Source: UBA2177 sp964351475
Lineage (GTDB): Bacteria; Patescibacteriota; Dojkabacteria; SC72
Assembly: GCA_964351475.1 (NCBI GenBank)
Contig: CAYGOB010000001.1
Span: 15,023 to 79,022, forward strand
Direction of reading: 5' to 3'
Length of the DNA stretch: 64,000 bases
Each line of letters begins with the position of its first letter. Position 1 is the stretch's first letter. Made by a program: the position numbers and the translations under genes. Positions 24,805-33,928 of the stretch are shown here, piece by piece. The notes below the pieces were generated by a model that did not search any database, had not been told where the DNA came from, and saw only the letters and a program-made list of their open reading frames with translations.

Positions 24805-25848
24805 ATGCCAACAACTAAAAAGACAAAAACCGTGAAAAAAACAAGCAGTAAAGAAGCTTCAAAACAGATAGATTCTCCTAAGAATAAAGCAATAGATGTA
24901 GCTGTTTCCCAAATAGAAAAGCAATTTGGAAAAGGTTCCATAATGAAACTAGGGGGAGATAAGAAAATAGATATAGATGTAATATCTACAGGAGCGCTTT
25001 CCTTGGACATTGCTCTTGGGATAGGAGGGGTACCTAAGGGGAGGATAGTAGAAATATATGGGCCGGAATCATCTGGTAAAAGTACCCTAGCACTTCACAT
25101 ATTGGCAGAAGCTCAAAAGAAGGGAGAGGCTGTTGCTCTCATAGATGCAGAGCATGCTTTTGATCCAACATATGCTAGGAATATTGGTGTGGTGCTAGAT
25201 GATCTTTACATCTCTCAACCAGATTTTGGAGAACAAGCTCTTGAAATTCTCGAGACCTTAGTAAGATCTGCAGCCTTTGGTGTAGTAGTAGTAGACTCAG
25301 TAGCAGCTCTTACCCCTAGAGCAGAGATAGAGGGGGACATGGGAGATAGTCATATGGGTTTGCAGGCCAGGTTAATGTCTCAGGCATTAAGAAAAATTAC
25401 GGCTGTAACTAGTAAGACAGGAACCACTGTAATCTTCATAAACCAACTAAGAATGAAGATTGGAATAATGTTTGGAAATCCAGAAACAACAACAGGTGGT
25501 AGGGCTCTTAAGTTTTACGCTTCCATCAGATTAGATATTAGACAGAAAGATAAAATACTTAAGGATGGAAAGATAATTGGTCATGTTAGAAAAGTTAAAG
25601 TTGCTAAAAACAAAATGGCACCTCCATTTAAAGAAGCAACTTTTGACATGATATATCCTTTCGGTATAGACAAAGAAAGTAGCATTATAGATGCAGCCTT
25701 GGAAGTAGGAGTTGTAGAAAAGAAAGGATCATGGTTTAGTTATGGAGATCTTCAATTAGGACAAGGTAAGGAAGCAGCAGCAGACTTTTTGAGGGAAGAT
25801 AAAAAGATTAAAGCAAAAATTGTAAAAGAGGTAAAAGCAAAGATTTAA
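24805..25848 (+). CDS. recA: Recombinase RecA
   Basis: 347 aa strand-exchange ATPase. Walker A GPESSGKST near residue 86, IDAEHAFDP, Walker B VVVVDSVAAL, the L2 loop region with FINQLRMKIG and FGNPETTTGG, and the C-terminal domain are standard. A Lys/Thr-rich N-terminal tail of about 25 residues precedes the usual start. First gene of a recA-recX-recJ cluster; recX starts 2 nt after the stop codon. TAAGAT lies 8 nt before the ATG, so the message may be nearly leaderless. Confidence 0.97.
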   Translation: MPTTKKTKTVKKTSSKEASKQIDSPKNKAIDVAVSQIEKQFGKGSIMKLGGDKKIDIDVISTGALSLDIALGIGGVPKGRIVEIYGPESSGKSTLALHILAEAQKKGEAVALIDAEHAFDPTYARNIGVVLDDLYISQPDFGEQALEILETLVRSAAFGVVVVDSVAALTPRAEIEGDMGDSHMGLQARLMSQALRKITAVTSKTGTTVIFINQLRMKIGIMFGNPETTTGGRALKFYASIRLDIRQKDKILKDGKIIGHVRKVKVAKNKMAPPFKEATFDMIYPFGIDKESSIIDAALEVGVVEKKGSWFSYGDLQLGQGKEAAADFLREDKKIKAKIVKEVKAKI

Positions 25849-25850
25849 TA

Positions 25851-26504
25851 ATGAAAGTAACCAAACTATCCTCTCAAAAGAAAGATAGTTCTAGGGTCAA
25901 CATGTACATAGACGAGGAATTCTTCTGTGGACTTTCGCTAGATGCCCTTTCGAAATTCAATATACATGATGGTAAAGAATTAGACCCAGAAGAATTAGAA
26001 AATATTCTTTTTGAGGAATTAAAATCCAGATTTTCACAAAGAGCTCTCTCATACATATCCAGAGCAATTAAAACAGAATTCCAACTTAGAAGATATCTAA
26101 GAACACTTTCAATTAAAAAAAGGGGTACTTGGTACAAAGAGATAGAGAAAGAACAACTTGAAAGAATATTTAATGAAGTAATAGAAAAATTAAATGAGTA
26201 TGGATACATAGATGACGAACAATTTTCAGAGCAGTTTATACTTTCAAGAATAAAAAACAAACCTAGGGGTAAAATAATCCTAGTATCAGAGCTAATGTCT
26301 AAGGGTGTTGATAAAGAAATTGCTAGAAAGAAGGTTGATGAATTAATAGAAGATGAATTTGAAGTTTTGAAAGAAACATATAGGAAGAAATTTAGAGAAG
26401 AAAATATTACAATTAGGGATAGAAAGAAAATAGATTTTTTAAAAAGAAAAGGTTTTAGTTGGGATTTAATTGAAAAGTTAATTAAAAATGAGTCTGAAGA
26501 GTGA
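25851..26504 (+). CDS. recX: Regulatory protein RecX
   Basis: 217 aa, slightly long for the family. RecX binds RecA filaments and limits their growth. Seen are the three-helix repeats typical of RecX: SYISRAIKTEFQLRRYL, YGYIDDEQFSEQFI with the ..KPRGKIILVSELMSKGV segment, and a C-terminal KIDFLKRKGFSWDLI. It starts 2 nt after recA and overlaps recJ by 17 nt, which implies coupled translation and supports the assignment. Confidence 0.92.
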   Translation: MKVTKLSSQKKDSSRVNMYIDEEFFCGLSLDALSKFNIHDGKELDPEELENILFEELKSRFSQRALSYISRAIKTEFQLRRYLRTLSIKKRGTWYKEIEKEQLERIFNEVIEKLNEYGYIDDEQFSEQFILSRIKNKPRGKIILVSELMSKGVDKEIARKKVDELIEDEFEVLKETYRKKFREENITIRDRKKIDFLKRKGFSWDLIEKLIKNESEE

Positions 26505-28227
26505 GAGAGAGTGGGTACTCCCCAAAGAAAAAACAAAAGATGTAGTAGAACATATACTCAAGGAAAGAGATATTAAAGAAAAGGAAATATTTCTTAACCC
26601 AAATATTGAGGATATTCCTAACCACAAAAAATTACATGACACTAAGTCTGGAGCTAAGAAGATTGTTGAACATATTAAGAAAAGAAACAAAATAGTAATC
26701 CATGGAGATTATGATGCAGATGGAATATGTTCAACCAGCTTGCTGTGGGATTTTTTATACAGAGATGTTTCTAAGTTTTTAGAAAAAGAAATAGATGTTC
26801 TCCCATATATCCCAGACAGGGTAGAGCAGGGTTATGGTCTTACTAAAGATTCTCTGGATGACGTTTTTAATTTAGGAGCTAAGTTGGTAATTACCGTAGA
26901 TTGTGGGGTTAGGGACAAAGAATTAATACATGAGTTTATGCAGGAAAAAGATTTAGATTTTGTAGTTACAGATCATCATCTTCCTCCAGAGGATTTGTTA
27001 GAAAGTAAAGAGCAAAAAAAAGAGAAGGAAAAGGACAAAGAAGACAAAAAAAAGAAGAAAGAGGAAATACGATATCCCTTAGTACACCAAATGTATCCGG
27101 GATATGAATATCCTTACACAGAAATATGTGGAACCTCTGTAGTGTATTTCCTTATTCAACAAATTCGTGACTTACTAGATATGCCCAAAGATCTTAAATA
27201 TGGTTTAGACCTAGTCGCTTTAGCTACCGTTACAGATGTAATGCCTCTTTTAGATGTAAATAGAGTTTTTGTTAAAGAAGGTTTAGAGGAAATAAACAAA
27301 GGTAAGAGATTAGGACTAAGAATGTTAGCTCTAAGAGCAGGTATAGAACCAAATGAAGTACAGTCATATCATCTAGGTTTTGTTCTTGGTCCAAGAATTA
27401 ATGCTTCTGGGAGAATAGCTTCTCCTATGGAAGCTGTACGATTATTAGTTAGTAATGATGAGAACCAATGTAAAGAGATAGCAAATCTTTTAGAAACAAC
27501 CAATTTTGAAAGACAAAAAATGACCACTGAAATATTTGAACAAGCAAAAGAAGAGATTAAAGAGAGTGAGGATAATTTACTCTTTGTAATAGGCAAAGAT
27601 TGGCACGAAGGAATTATTGGTTTAGTTGCGGGTAAATTACAACAACTGTATTACAGGCCTGTTGTAGTTGCTACTAAAAGTGAAGGAGTTATTAAAGGCT
27701 CTGCTAGGAGTATTAAGGGTTTTAATATTACTAATGCCTTTGACAAATTTAAAAAACAGTTAGAGAGATATGGTGGACATGAATTAGCAGCAGGTTTTAG
27801 TGCTACCGAAGAAAAGATAGAAACATTCAAAAAGAGTTTAGTAGAGTATGCGAATAAGGAGATTACTAAGGAACAGCTACAACCTAAGTTGGATATAGAG
27901 ATACTTTTAGGGAGTGAAGATGTAACCAAGGATTTAGTAAATGAATTAAAGAGATTAGAACCTTTAGGGTTTGGTAATCCCAAACCTATGGTTTGTTTGA
28001 AGGAGCTTTTAATTAAAAGTAAACAGGTTATTGGAAAGGATGGTAATCATCTTAAATTGTTTGTAGGCGATAAGAATACAGAACCTCTCACACTATTACT
28101 CTTTGGTTGTGGTGATGACGTGGAGATATTAAAAGAAGGAGATAGTATAGATGTAGTAGGTTATCCTGACATTAACGTATGGAATGGGAGAGAAAGTATG
28201 CAGTTTAATGTAAAAGAGTGGAGATAG
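26488..28227 (+). CDS. recJ: Single-stranded-DNA exonuclease RecJ
   Basis: 579 aa. DHH-family 5'-3' exonuclease. Motif I HGDYDADG near residue 72, motif II TVDCGV, motif III VTDHHLPP near 158, and the DHHA1 part with GLVAGKL, SARSIKGFN and GGHELAAGFS. A strongly charged Lys/Glu insertion (about residues 172-194) follows the DHH motif. The C-terminal OB-fold is present (about 470-579). Third gene of the recA-recX-recJ operon, which joins filament formation, its control and end resection. Confidence 0.94.
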   Translation: MSLKSEREWVLPKEKTKDVVEHILKERDIKEKEIFLNPNIEDIPNHKKLHDTKSGAKKIVEHIKKRNKIVIHGDYDADGICSTSLLWDFLYRDVSKFLEKEIDVLPYIPDRVEQGYGLTKDSLDDVFNLGAKLVITVDCGVRDKELIHEFMQEKDLDFVVTDHHLPPEDLLESKEQKKEKEKDKEDKKKKKEEIRYPLVHQMYPGYEYPYTEICGTSVVYFLIQQIRDLLDMPKDLKYGLDLVALATVTDVMPLLDVNRVFVKEGLEEINKGKRLGLRMLALRAGIEPNEVQSYHLGFVLGPRINASGRIASPMEAVRLLVSNDENQCKEIANLLETTNFERQKMTTEIFEQAKEEIKESEDNLLFVIGKDWHEGIIGLVAGKLQQLYYRPVVVATKSEGVIKGSARSIKGFNITNAFDKFKKQLERYGGHELAAGFSATEEKIETFKKSLVEYANKEITKEQLQPKLDIEILLGSEDVTKDLVNELKRLEPLGFGNPKPMVCLKELLIKSKQVIGKDGNHLKLFVGDKNTEPLTLLLFGCGDDVEILKEGDSIDVVGYPDINVWNGRESMQFNVKEWR

Positions 28228-28231
28228 TTTT

Positions 28232-29566
28232 TTAGGTTTTTGCAATTAACTTTCCTAATCTGTTTGGAGTATTTGGCAAATAGGTTGTTTCTAAAACACT
28301 TGTGTAATCTAGCATCTTCATCAAAAGTCTCTCAGTACCAATTGCAAAACCTCCGTGTGGAGGACAGCCATATTTAAAGTATTCAAAATACTCTTCTAGG
28401 GTATCTAGCTCTATACCTCTTTCCTTAGCATTTTCTTTTAAATTCTCTATCCTGTGTTCTCTTTGTGCTCCTGTTGTTATTTCTACACCATTCCAGAAGA
28501 GGTCGTACCCTAAAGCAAATTTAGGATTGTTAGGGTCCTTCATATGGTAAAAAGCTCTACTTTCATGAGGGTATTCAGTAACAAAAACAAATTCACAACC
28601 TGTCTCCTCCTTAACTATTCGAGAGAGTTCTCTTTCTTCCTCTGGAGAAAAGTCCCCATCACTTTTACTCTGTATTTTTTCTTTTGCTAATTTTTCTTTA
28701 GCTTCTTTAACCGTTATGTATTCAAAATCTCCTTTAGGGATAGTGATATCAAGCTCGAAAACCTCTTTAATTCTCTCTCCGTACTCTTCCTTAATATCCA
28801 ATAACATAGATTTGATCATTTCTTGTTCAAATACACAAAGCTCTTTATATGAATCAATATACGCAATCTCTACATCAAAACTAGTATATTCTGTTAGATG
28901 TCTTGTGGTAAATGATTTCTCTGCTCTAAATACAGGTCCTACATTAAAGACTCTCTCCATGTCTGCTGCTATAGCCATTTGTTTATGGAATTGTGGAGAT
29001 TGAGCAAGGTAAGCTTTCTTGTCAAAATATTTAACTTCAAAAACACTTGCACCAGATTCGCTAGCTGCACTAATTATTCTTGGAGCTTGTATTTCCTTGA
29101 AATCTTTTTCAATACAAAACTCTCTAAGCTTATTTGTCATTAATGTTGCGATGGACATCATTAGGTTGTTTTTTGTGGACCTTAGATCTATCCATCTGTA
29201 ATCTAACCTGATATCCAGAGCAGACATGTTATCGTTGTGTTCACCCTCTATGACTATTGGTAGGGGAGCTTTAGAAAGGGAGTCTATATTTATATCTACT
29301 ATTTCAATTTCATAACCCTGTTCTACTTGTTTGGCTTCCTTTACTTTTCCGGTTATATCTACAACCGATTCTAAAGTTAGGGGTTTAATCTTATTAATTA
29401 AATCTTGATTATTCTCTGCTAAGGCTACAGTTTGTATTTTGCCTGTTCGGTCTCTTATTATTAGAAAAACAATCTTCCCCTGATCCCTTATTGTGTCAAC
29501 CCTTCCTCTTATTCTAACTTCTTTTCCTATGTAACCTTTTAGTTGTGCAATTAATGTTCTATTCAT
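28232..29566 (-). CDS. aspS: Aspartyl-tRNA synthetase, archaeal type
   Basis: 444 aa, short form without the bacterial GAD insertion. N-terminal OB-fold anticodon domain (residues 1-105) then the class II core: motif 2 FRAEKSFTTRHLTEYTSFD near 212, SGASVFEVKYFDKKAYLAQSP, motif 3 GGFAIGTERLLMKML near 405. Archaeal-type AspRS are often non-discriminating and also charge tRNA-Asn, which then needs GatCAB; no AsnRS is in this window. Convergent with recJ (4 nt between stop codons). Probably horizontally acquired in an ancestor, as known for several bacterial groups. Confidence 0.93.
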   Translation of the reverse strand: MNRTLIAQLKGYIGKEVRIRGRVDTIRDQGKIVFLIIRDRTGKIQTVALAENNQDLINKIKPLTLESVVDITGKVKEAKQVEQGYEIEIVDINIDSLSKAPLPIVIEGEHNDNMSALDIRLDYRWIDLRSTKNNLMMSIATLMTNKLREFCIEKDFKEIQAPRIISAASESGASVFEVKYFDKKAYLAQSPQFHKQMAIAADMERVFNVGPVFRAEKSFTTRHLTEYTSFDVEIAYIDSYKELCVFEQEMIKSMLLDIKEEYGERIKEVFELDITIPKGDFEYITVKEAKEKLAKEKIQSKSDGDFSPEEERELSRIVKEETGCEFVFVTEYPHESRAFYHMKDPNNPKFALGYDLFWNGVEITTGAQREHRIENLKENAKERGIELDTLEEYFEYFKYGCPPHGGFAIGTERLLMKMLDYTSVLETTYLPNTPNRLGKLIAKT

Positions 29567-29640
29567 TCTCAGACTTTTTAAAAAATGTAGATTAATTTAA
29601 GCATATTATATATTATTAAATATTTCTTTAATAGTTTTTA

Positions 29641-30957
29641 CTAGAAGAAACCACTCTCTTCTACAATTTCTGGTTCTGGTAATATTACCTCATCTTGCAC
29701 AATCTCATAATTTATCGCGGGATAGAAGAAGTCAAAAAGACCTTTAGTATCATTGTCAAAGATGGCTTCTCCAGATACCACATAAACTGGTTGTAGAAAC
29801 TCTAACTCTCCTCTGTCTTCGTAGTAAACCACAAAGACATCAAATACTAGGAACTTCTTAACTCTTTTTGGAGTATACTCAATCACATCATCACCATCTA
29901 CTTCAAAAAGGTACACTAAACTACCTTCTCCAGACTGTACTTTTTCAATAGCAACTTGGGGAGAAAGAAGTTCATATGTTCCACAAGCTTCGACCTGTAT
30001 TGGCCAGTAGATATACTCTATTTGGTAAACACCTTTAAGAGTGGTGCTTCTTTGACTTTTATCTTCTGCCCCTATATATACCGAGATATTACTTCTTTGA
30101 GTTTGTGGGAAAGAGACCAAGGTATTAAAAGTATATATTTCAATTCTTTGGTCATTAACGATGGGAGTCTCTACTACTGGAGGTTCTGGAAACTTTCTGT
30201 TAAGTGTTTGTACCATACTGTTTGCCCCTACAATATTTGAAGGTATTGTTATCATAGACTTACTTCTAACAAAATCAATTCTAATTAAATCTGCTTCAGC
30301 AGCAGCAGAAGCTTTACTAAAAGAACCATCAGGATTAACCCTTATGTAAGTAGTCCGGTGATTACCTTTCGAATAATCCTCTGAATAAAGACCAAGAGAC
30401 CTTAAGGCGTTAGCTGCCTGAGACCTAGCTTCTTGTTCAGAAGGTAAAATTCCCTCTCTAGAGATTTCCCTTACCCTAGAAGCCTCTGTCCTCAATGTAA
30501 AGTTTAAGTTTTTTGCTAACACCTCTAAAGTTCTTCCTGTTTCTCTGTCTACCCAAACATAACTCTCTGTTCCTCTTCTAATTACTGCATCAGGATCAAA
30601 ATCTAATTTGTTTGCTAAAACTTTTGCATCTGCCTGAGAGCTAAGAGATTGAACGGGATTGTTAAATCTATAGACATTAATAATTTCAGGTAAAGAATCT
30701 ATTTTCCCAGTATCAGTATCAATTTGAAACACCATTTCAGAACCCTCTGCTAAGTCTAGGGTAGGGATTTCTAATCTGTGTGGAAGAAATTCGTCTTTTG
30801 TTTCAGTACAGGCATAATTAGCCGTAAGATATTGAGGAGGCATAACCCCCTCTCTTCGTAGGGTTAGCAGTAAAACAATTACTGTAAACACAACAAATGC
30901 GCCTAATGCAATAACGCCAAACCTTTTTGTCCAGAATGCTGCCTCAGTTAAAGTCAT
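29641..30957 (-). CDS. Membrane-anchored hypothetical protein, 438 aa
   Basis: I do not recognise the family. One membrane helix at residues 13-36, then a long extracytoplasmic part with alternating beta strands and helices, one Cys near residue 49 and one near 348. It repeats a pattern of strand-rich segments (RTTYIRVNPDGSF, IRIDFVRSK, IEIYTFNTLVSF), reminiscent of PepSY/YycH-like folds, but this is only a visual impression. The C-terminus is acidic. It lies alone between aspS and gltX and is read divergently from gltX. A role at the envelope is inferred from topology only. Confidence 0.65.
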   Translation of the reverse strand: MTLTEAAFWTKRFGVIALGAFVVFTVIVLLLTLRREGVMPPQYLTANYACTETKDEFLPHRLEIPTLDLAEGSEMVFQIDTDTGKIDSLPEIINVYRFNNPVQSLSSQADAKVLANKLDFDPDAVIRRGTESYVWVDRETGRTLEVLAKNLNFTLRTEASRVREISREGILPSEQEARSQAANALRSLGLYSEDYSKGNHRTTYIRVNPDGSFSKASAAAEADLIRIDFVRSKSMITIPSNIVGANSMVQTLNRKFPEPPVVETPIVNDQRIEIYTFNTLVSFPQTQRSNISVYIGAEDKSQRSTTLKGVYQIEYIYWPIQVEACGTYELLSPQVAIEKVQSGEGSLVYLFEVDGDDVIEYTPKRVKKFLVFDVFVVYYEDRGELEFLQPVYVVSGEAIFDNDTKGLFDFFYPAINYEIVQDEVILPEPEIVEESGFF

Positions 30958-31014
30958 GATATAATCTTAACAGTACTTAAATATTGTATCAACCATAATA
31001 TTACCAGTATTATT

Positions 31015-32634
31015 ATGAGAACAAAAGAGCAAAATATTCAGTTAGCACAAAAGCTTTTCCCCAATGTGGAAAAAACTCCTGAGGATGTAATTAAAAAATA
31101 CCCAGAGCGAAAAGTTAAAGGTTTGGTGTTAAGATTTGCCCCAAGTCCTACAGGATTTATGCATATTGGGAATGTATTTACTGGTTTAACATGTACAAAG
31201 TTAGCAAAGCAAACTGATGGAGTGTCAATATTAAGAATAGAAGATACAGACAAAGAAAGAGAGGTGGAAAATGGAGTTTCTCAAATAGTTAATGGACTTA
31301 AGGGATTTGGCGTAGAGTTTGATGAAGGTATGTTGGATGACCAAGACGAAAGGGGCAAGTATGGTCCATATATTCAAAGTAAAAGGTTAGAGATATATAA
31401 AATTTTTGTTAAAGACTTAGTCTCAAAGGGTTTTGCATACCCATGTTTTCTTAAAGAAGAGGAACTTGAAGAAATTAGAGAAAAACAGAAAGAATTAAAT
31501 ATTAGGACCGGTTGTTATGGTAAATGGGCTAAGTGGAGAGATGCTAATTTGGAACAAATAGGGGAGATGTTAGATAGGGGAGAGGAATTTGTAATTAGAT
31601 TGCATTCTACAGGGGATAGTGAAAAAACATTTAACATAAAAGATTTGGTTAAGGGAGGAGTTACCTTAAGAGAAAATGACATGGATGCAGTATTACTTAA
31701 ATCTGACGGTTATCCTACATATCATTTCGCACATCCAATAGATGACACATTAATGAGAATAACGCATATTATTAGAGGAGACGAATGGTTTTCATCCTTA
31801 CCTTTGCATGTAGAACTTTTTGACAAATTAGATTTGCCTCTTTTAGCTTACGCTCATCTCTCTCCTCTTATGAAGTCAGAAAATGGTAAGAAAAGAAAAT
31901 TAAGTAAAAGAAAAGATCCTGAATTTGCAGTGTCTTACTACATTGAAAAAGGATATCCAAAGAAGGGTATTATTGAATACCTTCTTAATATTGCAAATTC
32001 CAACTTCTATGACTGGAGGGTACAAAACCCTGAAAAGGATTTAGATGAGTTTGAATTAAAGATTGAGAAATTTAATAGCTCAGGTGCACTCTTTGATATA
32101 AATAAATTAGACAATACCTGCAAGAACTACATAGCTACACTTACAGCTCAAGAAGTTTACGACAAAGCTTTTGTATGGACTAAAAGTTTTGATAAGGAAA
32201 TATATTCTTTAATGGAAGAGAACAAGCAGTACTGTATTAATATTTTCAACATTGAAAGAACAGGAGATAAAATTAGAAAAGATTTAGTTAAATACGAAGA
32301 TGTTAGAGACCAGTTAACTATCTTTTTTGAAGAGTTGTTAGAAAAGGAAAAAATAGAGGATGTATCTCAAAAAGTAGAGCAAGAAAAACAGGTTGAGATA
32401 CTAAATAAATATCTAGAAGTCTTTGATGTAAAGGATAATCAAGAAGAATGGTTTGAGAAGATAAAAGACATTTCAAAGGAATTAGGTTTTGAAAAGGTAG
32501 GTGATGTAGCAATGGTACTAAGAGTTGCAGTAACACACAGAACAAAAACACCTGATCTTTATCAGATAATGAATGTTTTAGGGGAAGGAAAAGTGAGGGA
32601 AAGGATTCAGAGATATATCGATATAATGATATAA
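31015..32634 (+). CDS. gltX: Glutamyl-tRNA synthetase
   Basis: 539 aa class I synthetase. APSPTGFMHIGNVF carries the HIGH-type motif near residue 43, RIEDTDKER follows, and KRKLSKRKDPE near 296 is the KMSKS motif. The C-terminal anticodon-binding part is all-helical. It is longer than the bacterial average (about 470). A tRNA-Gln gene follows within 10 nt. Since no GlnRS is in the window, a non-discriminating GluRS with GatCAB is possible but not shown. A TGATATAAT at 30957-30965 could be its promoter, with a leader of about 45 nt. Confidence 0.94.
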   Translation: MRTKEQNIQLAQKLFPNVEKTPEDVIKKYPERKVKGLVLRFAPSPTGFMHIGNVFTGLTCTKLAKQTDGVSILRIEDTDKEREVENGVSQIVNGLKGFGVEFDEGMLDDQDERGKYGPYIQSKRLEIYKIFVKDLVSKGFAYPCFLKEEELEEIREKQKELNIRTGCYGKWAKWRDANLEQIGEMLDRGEEFVIRLHSTGDSEKTFNIKDLVKGGVTLRENDMDAVLLKSDGYPTYHFAHPIDDTLMRITHIIRGDEWFSSLPLHVELFDKLDLPLLAYAHLSPLMKSENGKKRKLSKRKDPEFAVSYYIEKGYPKKGIIEYLLNIANSNFYDWRVQNPEKDLDEFELKIEKFNSSGALFDINKLDNTCKNYIATLTAQEVYDKAFVWTKSFDKEIYSLMEENKQYCINIFNIERTGDKIRKDLVKYEDVRDQLTIFFEELLEKEKIEDVSQKVEQEKQVEILNKYLEVFDVKDNQEEWFEKIKDISKELGFEKVGDVAMVLRVAVTHRTKTPDLYQIMNVLGEGKVRERIQRYIDIMI

Positions 32635-32643
32635 TAGGCACAT

Positions 32644-32717
32644 TGCCGGATCGTCTAATGGTAGGACGGCGGTCTCTGAAACCGTTAATCCTAGTTCGAA
32701 TCTAGGTCCGGCAACCA
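32644..32717 (+). tRNA. tRNA-Gln (CTG)
   Basis: 74 nt including an encoded CCA. Acceptor TGCCGGA/TCCGGCA, D arm GTCT/GGAC, anticodon stem GCGGT/ACCGT with loop CTCTGAA, T arm CCTAG-TTCGAAT-CTAGG. It sits between gltX and pcm; the pcm start follows the CCA by one base. Confidence 0.93.
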
Positions 32718-32718
32718 T

Positions 32719-33327
32719 ATGATAAGTAATAAAGATTTAATAAAAAGTTTAGAGGAGGGAGGAGTTTTAAAAAGCAAACATATTAAAAAAGCTTTTTTAA
32801 ACATTGATCGCAAAGATTTTGTTACAGAAGAATACAAGGATCTTGCATATATGGACACAGCATTACCCATAGGTTATAGTCAGACCATATCTCAACCATA
32901 TACAGTTGCTTTTATGTTAGAACTTTTAGAACTCAAACAAGGACAAAAGGTTTTAGATATTGGGACTGGTAGTGGATGGAGTACAGCGTTGCTTTCAAAC
33001 ATCGTAGGAAGTACGGGTTGGATTCAGGGAGTAGAAAGAGTGGAAGGGCTGATTGAATTTGGAAGGGGAAATATTAAAAAATACAATATTGATAATGCAC
33101 AGATTTTTAAAACTGAGGGGAATATAGGTGTTCCTGGAGAAGTTTTTGACAGAATTTTAGTTTCTGCAAGTGCAGAAGAGTTTCCTGAAGAATTATTAAA
33201 CCAATTAAAGGATGATGGTATAATAGTTATACCTATTAAAGATTCTATATTTAAATTTAAAAAAATCTCAAACAAAGAAATATTGAAAGAAGAGTATTAT
33301 GGATTTTCTTTTGTTGAGTTAAAATAA
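32719..33327 (+). CDS. pcm: Protein-L-isoaspartate O-methyltransferase
   Basis: 202 aa SAM-dependent repair methyltransferase acting on isoaspartyl residues in aged proteins. Motif I VLDIGTGSGWSTALL near residue 77, the preceding PIGYSQTISQPYTVAFM (substrate and active-site Ser/Thr segment) and GVERV (acidic SAM ribose contact) are present. Length is normal. It begins right after the tRNA-Gln CCA and is followed after 1 nt by an unknown gene on the same strand. No Shine-Dalgarno is evident; processing of the tRNA would leave a leaderless mRNA. Confidence 0.9.
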   Translation: MISNKDLIKSLEEGGVLKSKHIKKAFLNIDRKDFVTEEYKDLAYMDTALPIGYSQTISQPYTVAFMLELLELKQGQKVLDIGTGSGWSTALLSNIVGSTGWIQGVERVEGLIEFGRGNIKKYNIDNAQIFKTEGNIGVPGEVFDRILVSASAEEFPEELLNQLKDDGIIVIPIKDSIFKFKKISNKEILKEEYYGFSFVELK

Positions 33328-33328
33328 T

Positions 33329-33928
33329 ATGGATACAATAAAAATGGAAGGGACAGGTTATACAGATAGGAGCTATGAGGATAATGTTACAAAAGATGCT
33401 TGGTCTACTTGTGGATTAGAACCAAATAGAAAAAACAAAATTGTTGATGAAATAATAGAGAAAAATCCTTTGAAGCTACTCTTTGATGAGAGAAATGACT
33501 CCAGCCTTGAGCTAATGTTAGATTATGTTAAGGAAGCAAAGAAGAGTGTAGATTCCTTTACGGAAGTATTACCTACTGCTGGAGAGTTATCAGAGAATAA
33601 GGAACTTGTAATGCTATTTAGAACTACATCAAAGATAGTAGGTGCTGGAGAACAGTCTCCTTTTAATGAACTAAGTCTCATAGTCGGTTGTAAAGGAGTT
33701 TTTCTAATAAGGAATTTAGGGAAATACGGCAAAAGAATCTCTGAGGGAAGTATAGATGTCTCTCATCCAAGTGAAGGGGGAGTATCCAAGAATCCAATAA
33801 GTGTAGATCCTGAGGTTAGAAAGATGGTAGAAACTTTTGAACAAAATCCTTCTGTTGAAAACAAAGGGAAACTTCTAGAGGCTTATGAGAAAATAAACTC
33901 TGTTGTATCAAGAACATCTAGCTCTTAG
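33329..33928 (+). CDS. Hypothetical protein, 199 aa
   Basis: Unrecognised, hydrophilic, no signal peptide or membrane helix. It contains helical segments (SSLELMLDYVKEAKKSVDSF) and a strand-rich centre (ELSLIVGCKGVFLIRNLG), ending in a Ser-rich tail. It follows pcm with one base between genes, so the two are likely co-transcribed. Its 3' end overlaps pepF on the other strand by 11 bp. No function can be assigned. Confidence 0.65.
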   Translation: MDTIKMEGTGYTDRSYEDNVTKDAWSTCGLEPNRKNKIVDEIIEKNPLKLLFDERNDSSLELMLDYVKEAKKSVDSFTEVLPTAGELSENKELVMLFRTTSKIVGAGEQSPFNELSLIVGCKGVFLIRNLGKYGKRISEGSIDVSHPSEGGVSKNPISVDPEVRKMVETFEQNPSVENKGKLLEAYEKINSVVSRTSSS

